Source: Candidatus Omnitrophota bacterium
GTDB taxonomy: Bacteria > Omnitrophota > Gorgyraeia > 2-02-FULL-51-18 > JAGOUK01
Assembly: GCA_020058965.1 (NCBI GenBank)
Contig: JAGVCY010000013.1
Location: 1-12,552, forward strand
Direction: 5' to 3'
Length of the DNA stretch: 12,552 nt
Both the position numbers and the translations under genes were made by a program. Positions 1 through 9,700 of the stretch are shown piece after piece (position 1 is the stretch's first letter; each line of letters begins with the position of its first letter). The notes beneath the pieces were generated by a model that worked only from the letters and a program-made list of their open reading frames with translations, had not been told where the DNA came from and did no database searches.

Positions 1-514
1 AGAGCGCCTTGTCCTCGACACCCCATATCTCGAAGTCGCTCTTGCCGACCAGATTGTAGTACTCGCTGCCCTTAAGAATTCCCTGGCGCACGAGCTTGCG
101 ACCGACTTCTTCGCGGACTTTTTGGGAAAAGTGGGGTTTGAAGAACCCGACCGAAACATCACCGTCGGCGGCTTCGGTGAAGACGGTGCGAATGTTTTCT
201 TTGGGAAGAATTTCGTCGAGCGCGCGGGCGAGGTTCATCTGACCGGAGTCGTTGGTGTGCGCGTCTTGGATGAGGACAATAAGCTTGTCGGATGCGGGTA
301 CGGGTGAGGAAGCGGCTTTGTAGGCGTCTTCGACGATCGCAACCGATTGGGGGAGCGAAAAGCGCATAACCGGCTGGGGGAGAGCAACCGTTTGGGGCGC
401 GATTTGCGGCGCGGCCATCGAAATTTCCTGACCCAAAAAACTAACAACAAGGACCAGCGACAGGGTTCGTAAATTTGAATTTTTCTTCGTACGCGTCTTA
501 TAATTTAGATTCAT
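1..514 (-). CDS. Secreted protein with IQDAH and GVED motifs, 3'-partial
   Basis: An open frame starts at ATG 512-514 and runs off the left edge, with 171 codons visible. An in-frame TAA lies two codons before the ATG, so this is the first possible start in the frame. Residues 1-35 form a clear signal peptide: a basic N-terminus (NYKTRTKKNSNLR), a hydrophobic core (LSLVLVVSFLG) and an A-x-A-like site (SMA before APQ). The next ATG (418-416) would lose the signal. The mature part has KLIVLIQDAHTNDSGQ (77-92), VFTEAADGD (111-119), GILKGSEYYNL (145-155) and FEIWGVEDKAL (161-171). I associate this motif set with a secreted family frequent in Omnitrophota. His86 and Glu114 recall the layout of ChaN/TIKI-like proteins, but that link is tentative. 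No Shine-Dalgarno sequence is visible before the ATG. The protein probably acts in the periplasm or outside. Confidence 0.85.
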   Translation of the reverse strand, partial: MNLNYKTRTKKNSNLRTLSLVLVVSFLGQEISMAAPQIAPQTVALPQPVMRFSLPQSVAIVEDAYKAASSPVPASDKLIVLIQDAHTNDSGQMNLARALDEILPKENIRTVFTEAADGDVSVGFFKPHFSQKVREEVGRKLVRQGILKGSEYYNLVGKSDFEIWGVEDKAL

Positions 515-542
515 GATTTATTTTTATAAGTTTTTCTATTAG

Positions 543-561
543 TTGATTAAAAAGCAATCAA
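543..561. repeat. Short inverted repeat TTGATT-N7-AATCAA
   Basis: Six-base arms at 543-548 and 556-561 flank a seven-base spacer, 29 bases upstream of the ATG of the second gene. It could be an operator or a weak hairpin, but an AT-only-biased palindrome this short arises easily by chance in such sequence. Confidence 0.2.
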
Positions 562-600
562 TCATTGGTTATAAGTAATCTTCCACCCCAGCTTACCTAA

Positions 601-629
601 ATTGTGCCCCACAAACAGCCAACATTCAA
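601..629 (-). promoter_or_regulatory. Weak promoter candidate in the 148-base gap
   Basis: The gap between the two genes (515-662) is strikingly AT-rich. On the minus strand TTGAAT (624-629) and CACAAT (601-606) stand 17 bases apart, each matching 4 of 6 sigma-70 consensus bases, with about 87 bases left before the ATG at 514. A second -10-like TATAAC (568-573) has no good -35 partner. I see no GC-rich hairpin followed by a T run that would serve as a terminator for the giant gene. Confidence 0.25.
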
Positions 630-662
630 GTAACAAAAATATAGCTTTTTTATACTACTAAC

Positions 663-719
663 TTATGCCGAGGCTGTGACCCAGGCTAGCGCCATTTGAA
701 GGCCTGCCAGCCGGGCGGC
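663..719 (-). repeat. C-terminal AARLA variant plus hydrophobic tail
   Basis: The chain ends in VAARLAGLQMALAWVTASA and a TAA stop. AARLA (residues 3932-3936, codons GCC GCC CGG CTG GCA) is one residue away from GARLA and sits 13 residues before the stop, in the same position relative to unit F as GARLA has to the other units. The last 13 residues are uncharged and hydrophobic. A degenerate last copy fits a boundary that no longer needs cutting, but chance is possible in Ala/Arg/Leu-rich sequence. Confidence 0.5.
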
Positions 720-3700
720 GACGCTGATTTGGATGAATTTAAGGGTTTCGTTCAAGGCAAACGCTTCATTGCCGCGAATTTTGTTCATCAGCTTGGCCAT
801 GTCCGGATCCAACTGGCCAAATAAAGAAAGGATGGCATCATAAACGCTTCGATCAAGCACCGTGGCCTCCGCAAAAAATTGCTTCCAATCCTCTCCCACC
901 GTTCGTCCCACCGTCTCAAGCGGCACGGCCACCGCCTGGACCCAGCGCGGAACCATTCCGGCCGCGACGGGAGAAAACCGCATGTTGAAGCGGCCTTTGA
1001 TCTTGCCGTTTTCGTTCACATACCAATTGACGACAAACAAGCCATCCGCCGGATCCGCCAACTTGAACGCATTGGGTTCCTTGCGCACGACATTTTGAAT
1101 CAACGCGGCGATTCGCGAAAATTCCGGACCGCGGGACGCCAACCGCGCAACGCTCTCGGGATTAAAATAAAAAGTTCTCGCATGTCCTTCGGGCGCCATC
1201 CGTGCCGTGCGGCCTAGAACCGCCAGCATCAACCGGATCTGTAGTTCCAGCTCATCCGCCGCGAGTTCGGGCCCAAATAATTCATCCACCGGAACCCGAT
1301 AATGCGTATCCAGCGGCTGAACACCGTTGAACCGCCCAAACGCTTCGAGATCCGAGCGAATCCGCTGAAGCGCCGCAAATTTTTGATCGGCAAATTCCCT
1401 GGCCGCGGAATCAGCCGCATTTTTGTAAGCCGCTTCGGCCGTCTTTAGGTCAACCGTAAGCGTCTCGCCCGCGATCTCAAGCCGCAGCCGATCATTTCCG
1501 CCGATTTTTTCCTTAGTGACACGGGCTATCTCCAGCTCACTCCCGTTCATGAACGGTATTTTATAATCCGTCTCCGCGGCCAAATTTTGCGCGATGAACA
1601 CCCGGTAAATAAACGCCTGGATTGTCTGGCTCGGGACTGCCCCGGCCTTGGCCTCGGCCGGCAGCGCCGGAGTCGGCACTCGATCACCCGTTTTGGGCGC
1701 AATCGCCAGCCGAGCTCCGACAGTGCCGGGCAAGCCGCGCGCAGAAAGTGTTTTGGGCAAAAGCAAGCGTGGACCTCCGGCGGTTTTATCCTGGTTAAGC
1801 GCTCGCGCCATCGCATAGACCAGCTTATTCCGCGCCGCGGTCTGATCGTCCAGTTCAAGAACGCTGCCGGATTCAGTTGATTCCAAAAGTGCCGCGAGCA
1901 GCGGGTAAAACGCCGCCGGGCCGGTTCGGGCAAGCCGGGTGATCCCATCGCTTAAGGGCTCCGCAAAATTCCGCGGGTCTTCGACGCGCAGAAGTCCGCC
2001 GCGTTCCATCGCCGCCAATCGCTCCGCGTCCATTTCAGTCGTGTCTCCCAAAAAAATCCGGATCAAAAGACGGGTCGTGAGCGTCGAGGCTGGCACCGTT
2101 TTGGGTTGATCTGTGATGCTGTCGCCGGTGAAATGAAAAATAAGGTGCTTTGTCGCAGGATCCTCCAGCAGGGTGCTGAAATATTCCTGCTTGGACAGGC
2201 CTCCCAGCGGGATGTTCACATAACCGACACCGGCTCGAATCTCATGAGGAACCGGCCGGTTGTCGGACGGATCCCGAAGATCGAGCGCCGTCAGCCGGCG
2301 ATGAATCTCTGCGCCGACTTGCTCGCGCCAAAAGTCCCAGGTGAAGACGCCGGCGGTCAAGGTCGCGTATCGGGAATCTCCTGAATTTTTCAAATGCTCA
2401 AGTTCCTCCCCCGTGACGGAGAGATAACTTCCGGCGCTTTCCTTAATCCCGGTGGTCATAAGGCCGGTGACGATTTCTTCCTCGGGGGTCAGCGGTTCCC
2501 GGGTTCCGGGCGTGCCGTGAATTTTGGCCCGCGCGGAAGACCTGACTTCCAGCAGGCGGCGAAGCACCGGCGCCTGATCCGCGTTCGCGGCGGACAGGAG
2601 ATGTTCCAATAGTTGATCCATCGAATGATACTGTGTAAGCCATTTTTCCGCCGGCAGATCGTCCGGCGGAGTCAGAGCGGACGGGTTAATCTGAAGCGCT
2701 CCAATCTGCCGAATCAAGCTCTCGATTTCCTGATCGGCAGAATCCACGGCAAGCATTTTGGCAATTAGACCGCGCACAACCGGAAGACGAAAATACGCCT
2801 CGATAAACGCCCTCGCGGACGCGCCGAGCGCGGCGGCGCGATTGGAATTACCGTCCGCTGAAGTCCCCAGCGTGGGAATGACCGTCCAATGTCCGTCCGC
2901 AAACAAGCGGCCGTGAACATGGTGTCTCGGGCCAAATACAAATCCCGGGCTTTTCCACTGACCGTCGGCAAGGCCTGTTTCGATCGCCACTTCGGATGTC
3001 GTGTCATTGGCGGGAATGTTGATCCGCGACGGCGAAAGAGCGATCGCCTTTTGGATCGGAGTCAGGTCGCTGCTGCGTCCGACCTCTGCGATGAGCGGTG
3101 CGCAGATATGCTTCCACGCTTCTTCGGCGGTCGAACCGGTCGGAATCCGCATCCGTTCGCCGCGCAGAAGCGCGTCCAGGAGGCGACGGGCCTGAAGCGG
3201 GTTGAGCGGCTTGGCTGGGTCGATAAATGTCGCATCCTTGTCGTACACGCCCAGGACGGCGTGTGCGGACACGTGGATCGCGGGATCGATCCCCGGGCGG
3301 CCGGCGATCCAAAAAGCAGCCGCTCGATCAAAGAGAGCTCGTAATTCCCTCCGCACAAATTCGTTTGACGCGTCATCCGCGGCGATGCTCCCGCCGGCTG
3401 GAATCCGCCGAATATGATCCGCCAATTCCGCCATTACCGCTTCAAGCTCGGCGGCCGTCCAACGGCTCAAATCCGTCTCCCACATATCAAATTCTCCCGC
3501 GAGATAATCCGCCGCTTCAGATACCGTCAGAGCCGAACCAGCCGCAAGTGACGGTTGATTAAAAAAGCGTTCTTCCAACCGCGCCCACTCGACCTCAAAT
3601 CCGGATAACGCCGTCCGCTCCGGCTGTTTTGGCGGATAATACCGAACTCCTCCGACATTCGCGATAGAGGGGCGTTCCAGCGCGCGGGACAAAAGCGCCG

Positions 3701-6700
3701 AATCCTTAGGGTCGGCAAAACTCAAGGACGAAACTTCCTGAAGCGCGACCGACTCGTTGCCGAACATTTCCTGCAAAACCTCCGCCATCATGACCAATAC
3801 GACCTCGCGCTGAACGATCGGCCAATCGCGGCGGTAGCCGACCTGCTCCTCGATGCGGTCCTTGACCTGATAAATCGCTGGAGCGCGGTTCATCCAATCG
3901 CGAATCACAGCGCGGCGCGCGGCCGAATCACTCCCCAGGTAATCTTCCATGGACTCAAAGCCGGCCGGGTCTCCGCCGGAGCGCATCAAGCTCGGTGAGT
4001 TCCGAATATTGCCCGTCAGTAGAATGCTGTGAAGAGCGCGGGCGTTCAAATAGCAGTTGCCTGTGGACATCGCCAGATGCCCGTCATCATAAACAGCCCT
4101 CTCCCCATACCGGAAGCCGCTTCCCTCCAAGGCCTTGATCCGTCCCGACTCCCGGTGCATCGCGAACAAGCCGCCCGTCTCCGCTCCGCCGGCCATAGGT
4201 GTGTACTGAAAAACCGCTACCGCGCCGTCCTGTCCGCCATCATCAGGGTGCAGACGCTCATGCGCCTGCGCGATAAGAATATCGGACATCGGCGCCAAGC
4301 TCGAGCTCTGCTGAAGCCAGATCGTCGCAAATCCGCCGTCTTTCACCACCAGCGCCGCCTTGCCCATAGGCATTCCATTTTGCCGTTCGGCGGCCGGTAC
4401 GAGCGCAAGCTTCTGTTCGTCCAATTCGTAACCGGCAGCCTTCAGAGCCGCTTCAGTCAAAAGTTCGCTATTCGAAACAAGAATTCCCTCCACCGCGCCA
4501 AAGGTGCCAATGGGCGCGAAGCGGTTCAATGGATTCAGACCTGGATTGTCAAACGGAACACGCTCAAGCGGCGTGGCGGGAGCCGAACCGGCAGGCGCGG
4601 TCGCTTCAGCGGATCGGACTTCGGCCAATTTCTCTTCAATATCCCGAATCATCCAATCCAGCGCCGACTGCTGTTCCGCGTGGCGTTGAGCATTCCCTAT
4701 CGGCTTGGTTCCAAAGTCCAGCCGGGCTTCCGCCTGGGTAGGAAGCGTCACACGAGCCAAAGCACTGTCGACTGTTCCGACGCTCTCAAGCCCGGCTTCT
4801 TCACGCAAACGATCCAACGCGGACTCGATCGCTCCTTGAGTGAACGGGCTCGTCAGCACATGGACAAAGGTCTGCCGCCGGTCAGGGAAGCGGGCGAAGT
4901 ATTCCGCCCATTTGCGAAGCAAAAGACCCAAAAAGGTCGCGTCCGGTTCCGACCCACGATGAAACGGCACGACGGGCTTCACACCAGATTGGAACCGCGT
5001 GCCGGCTCCGCCCGCCAGCGTGTAGCCGACGATGCCGCCGCGCGCCATCGCGCGGTCCAACTTCCCAAGCATCGGTCCAAAGTGGTGGCGATAAGCGGTG
5101 CTCCGATCAACCATGAGACGAAGCGCTTCATGCGGCGCAAATTCCGGATTGGGCGCGGCGGTCAGAAGATCCAGCGTCAGCTCGTCTTCCTCGACCGTCT
5201 GTCCGGCGGCCTTTTGTTCCTCGATTCGGCGTTTGAGCCAATCCCGTTCCTTCGCTAGATCGGATAAAAATTGCGTCGTCATCATCGGTTCTTGATGGGG
5301 CACCGTCTCGTACGACTGTATCATCCGCTCCGCTTCTCTGCGGAAGCGTTCCTGACGGCCGTCGTTGAGCAAATGTTGTATTTCTTGGACAACCGCAGCC
5401 CGGTCGCCCCTCAAGGCCAGTTCGGCGATCCTGCGCAGTTCGGATATTTCATAGGAATATTTCCAATCCAGCGTCCCGTCCAGAACAAGTTCTAGAACCG
5501 CGCCGTAATATTCAGGGACGGACATCAGCGTGCGGAGATTGTCTAGATTCTGCCGGACCGCACGACGCACCTGTGAGTGCAAACGAATATTCTGCCCGGT
5601 CGACAGCGGGCGATAATTGGCGGCGATGGCGAGCTGTTTCCATTTTTCCAAATCCCTGGGCGGGATGCGAACATCGGAATCTCCGCGCTGAATTTTGGCA
5701 TGGAGCTCCGGGTCCTCCTCCGCGATGACAGCCATCAGATCCGGATCCATGGTCAGAATTCCGGGAGCGCGCGCGAACGCAGGAATTTCGGACGGATCAG
5801 CCCCGCTGCGGCGAATCGCCTCGGCCGCCTCGGCACTTGAAAAGCGCTCCCGCTTCCAGACGCGCAGAGCGTTCTCCCGAACACGCACCGCATCGGCGGC
5901 ACTGCGCCATGCTTCGACTTCATCCGTCGGCACATTTCTAAAAACCGCTCCGACAGTCGTCACGCGGCTGAAGTAGGGCTTGGGATCGTCTTCAACCGGA
6001 ACGATTTTTCCGGCGCGAAGGGTCGCGTCATGAATGCGGGCAACCGCATCCTTGAGCATGATATCTCGCTGTTCCTGAGGCAATCCTGATGGTAAAAAAA
6101 TCAGCACGCTTCCGGTGGACCTGGCGCCCGTGATTCCGAAGCCCAATCCTTGACTGCCCCATTTTTCGGACAGTCCGGTGAGCGCGTCCAGAATGATGGG
6201 GTTGATGGACACCGGTCCGATTTTTTCCCGCAAGGCCACGGCGGACTGGGACAGCCGGCCCATTTCGTCGGTGCGTCCCACATGCATCGCGCCGATCATC
6301 TCGTCGGTGATCTGCGACCAGGCGTCTGCCGCGTCAACCGCGGAATTGAGCGCGTGTGTGGTATAAAATTCCTCCAACGATGTTTCGGCCGGGTCGGTCA
6401 GGCCAACGCGAATCACATACACGCCCTGATTCAGGGCGGTCAAAGCGGACGGCGTAAGCAGAATCGGACGGATTCGCGGCAGAATCCGTCCCGGATAGCG
6501 CACTTTGCGGCCGTCAGGTAATGTTCCCTCAAGCGCGGAACCGGCCGCAATCACTCGAACACCGCCGCTCGCGGGCGCGGTGTTGTCCTGCGTGCCCGAA
6601 AATTGACCCTGATTGAACGCCACCTCCTGTCCGTTTAAAATTGCCGCGGGCATTCGTTCATTCTGATCCAGCCGCTCCCAGGCCACCTGCCCAATTTGAA

Positions 6701-9700
6701 TCTGCTCATCATTTGCCGTAGCGGCCGGCGAAGTTTGGACGATTCGGCTGAGCGCCAGATCCAACGCGGTCGTGAGCGCGCTGCTCACCGCCACGCCGGA
6801 ACCGGCTTCAATGTTGTCGACATAAAGCCGTATCTTGAGCCCCTTACCAACGCCAAGGAATCCCGCCATGATCCGCCGCACCGACTCCACGGAAGATTCG
6901 GCGCCTCCCCTGCGTGCTAACTCCAGAATTCGCTTGGGAAAAATTCCGGAAGCAATCAGCGTGTTGCGCACCAGATCCGCCTTGGACTTGCTCAAAAGGT
7001 CGTCGGCATTTTTGAACTTCTGCAAAAACCCCATGTCGAGAGATTCGACGGTGATGAATGCGCCGTCCATCGAATCCAGATCAGCGATCTCAAATTGGAT
7101 ACGAACATTGCGGCCCATAGATCCGTCAGACCGGGTCATTTCGTACGATGTGTTCAAAATGTTATAAGTCCATGGGCGGGTTGTGGAAACGCCCGCAAAA
7201 TCGCCGATTCCTCCGGCGGACAGCTCTCCTCGAACGGGCGACTCGACCTCAAACGCCGTCACGGTTCCGTTGCGGTAGGGTGTTGCGGCTTGAGGGGCTC
7301 GCTCGGTATATGTCCGCCAGCCGGCCGCATCCAGTGTGTTGAGCCGATCGATTCGTTCGAGCCATTGGGCGCGGTCGGGATCGAGCTGAAAAAGCTCCAG
7401 CTTGCGCGCATCATCCACATGGAGCTGATAAAGCTTTTTAGCCAGGCCTTCGTAGTATTTGGTGAGCCACTCGGCGGCCTTGATCGAGTGTCCGGCCAGC
7501 CGGCCCTCCGGAAGATTGGGATCGACCGCGAACCAGATAAGCGCTTCCTCAATCGCGCCGCGATACTCCTCGACGGTCTCGACCTCCCGGAGCCGGCGGA
7601 ACACTTTGTAGGATGGGGTGAGGCCGCCGGCCGGATCCATTTTTTCAAGCGGCTTGCCGGCATAGAGCGCGACGCCGTACACATGGGTCAGCCATTTGGC
7701 CGCAAACGCCCGCACGCCGTTGTTGACCCTTAAGTCGCCTTCCAGCCGCGGGTCAAAGATAAGTATGTGAAGCGCCTGCGCGATTCGCATGAGCGAATCA
7801 AAGTCGCGGCCGTGCAAACCCTCGACGGAGGCCTTCAACAGATGCGCGTTGCTGATCCTCAGGTCATAAACGATATTTTCCACCGCGATGCGGCCGATCG
7901 GCGCGGTGCTGACATACTGCTTATAGGCGTTTTCCCAATCCGTCTCCACCGAAGCGACTTCGGGGTCTCCGGATTCCGGCAGATCCGGCATGAGCTCGCG
8001 CGGCGGCGCGTACACAGACCCGCCGACGGTCTTGAAGTAAACGCTTTTGGTGAGCCGGCGCATCTGGCGGACACGGTTGAACGCCATCAGCGCGACGCGA
8101 TAATCACCCGCGTATTCAGGTCTCGACGCACGCGGCGCGCGGCGATCCAGATCGAGCGCGGTCTTGCCGATCCGATAAAACTCCCGCACGATCAAAGTCC
8201 GCGCCGCCTGTGCCTCTTCCATTTTTCCCTGATAAAGCGCCTCCCGATATTCACGCTCATAACGCCCGTCCAGCTCCGCAAACACCTCCGCGAGCGTCCG
8301 ACGCCCGTCTTCAGCTTTTAAACTCATCGGATCCGAACCCAAAATCCCCGATACTTCCGTTTGCGCCAACCTCGCCCCCGCCGATATTCCAGAACCTGGA
8401 ACAACTCCAAGAACAGGCTTTTTTTCGTCTTCCGGTCCGGCTAGCGGGGTCAACAAAACCAAGCCGGGTCCGCCGCGCGAGAGCGGCTCCACTGGGGCAT
8501 TCGGATCAAATTCCTTCAGAACGCCAAATGTATTGATCCGGCGAACCCAGGCAAGTGTCGGGCGTTCCTGAGAACCCTTCAGGACGCTGACATCGGCGGG
8601 AGGAGCCACTTCCACGGATTTAACGGGAACGCTATAAATCTCGATCGACTTTTTCTCATGATCAAAATAGAGATATATCCGCATGTTAAAATCGGACTGA
8701 TTGTCATATTTGAAGGTGTCTGTGATCGCGGTTCCGGCGGCTACAAAAAACGGGCTTTTCACATCCCATCTTTTACCCAAAATCTTGTCCAAGCCGATGG
8801 TCAGTAAGGATATTGCGAAGTTTAGAGCGTCCTCGCTCGTGGTCCATCCGCCATAGCTTGTAAAATCAAGGCGCAGAGCATCCCCCCGGTCCAAGGCCTG
8901 CCAAAAATCTTGTACAGTTTCGTGGTCGCTGATTTTAAGAAATTCAAATGCAGAAACATTCCCTGTTTTTGCCCGCCCTTTCAAAAATACTTCAAGCTCA
9001 GGCTCCACTCCCGCCAACCGCGCTCCGTTGGTAACGGGACCCAATCGAACTTGGGAGAGACCGGCCAATGCCGCCGTGCCCCCGACGATCGTCGAGAAAT
9101 GGGCTGTCATTTCTCCCAGCGGAATCTCGTGAATCTGGACCGGACTGTCATCACCGTCCATGCCGGCGATCACGGTGGTTGTGCGGCGGCCAAGCGGGCG
9201 GCTTTGGCTGATCAGGCGCACGAGAACCGGCTTGAGATCGATGTTGGACTCGGTGTATTCGACATCCAGCACGGCTCGGGTGTCAGTCCCCGGCTTCCAA
9301 ACCCAATATTCTTTGTTGGGACTGCCGGGTTCGCTCAAGTGGCGAATTTGGATGGGCTTTAAAAATTGCCGGAAGACCGGGTCCTCTTTCCACTGCCGCA
9401 CCACCTCCACAGCCTCTTTTGAATCCGGCATCGCTTGAGTCAGATGCGCCAATTCGCCGATCACATCGCCTTCGCCCCTGATTCCCAGACGCACCTCGTC
9501 GGGAGCTCCGTAGTTTTTGATGATCGTGACCGCTCCGTGGGTGATCGCCAACACACTGGCGCCTCCCGCCGTAAGGACCTGATCTCCTTCGCGCATGAGC
9601 ACCGTGCCGGCCGGATATTCGGTGACCGGAAAGCTCGGGATACGCTCAAGAACGAGCTTGCGCATGGCCTGCCGCACTTCCATACCGGCCGTCAACGCTG

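Noticed and set aside
235..450. 71-codon minus-strand reading frame in another phase
   Set aside because: It overlaps the partial secreted-protein gene in a different phase. Its Pro/Arg/Ser-rich translation is an artefact, whereas the frame starting at 514 has a signal peptide and motifs.
640..660. AT-rich stretch after the giant gene's stop as an intrinsic terminator
   Set aside because: There is a poly-A/poly-T pattern but no stable GC-rich stem next to a T run, so a terminator is not supported.
4029..5258. 409-codon plus-strand reading frame
   Set aside because: It lies antisense to the nucleotidyltransferase region, whose motifs are clear. Its translation is Arg-rich with no recognisable domain, typical of the complement of GC-rich coding sequence.
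7494..7508. EGRLA (residues 1669-1673) as a further boundary motif
   Set aside because: It lacks the first Ala of GARLA and lies in continuous helical sequence with no domain change. Similar partial matches (ERLA near 3497, VARLA near 3788, PRLA near 284) are expected by chance.
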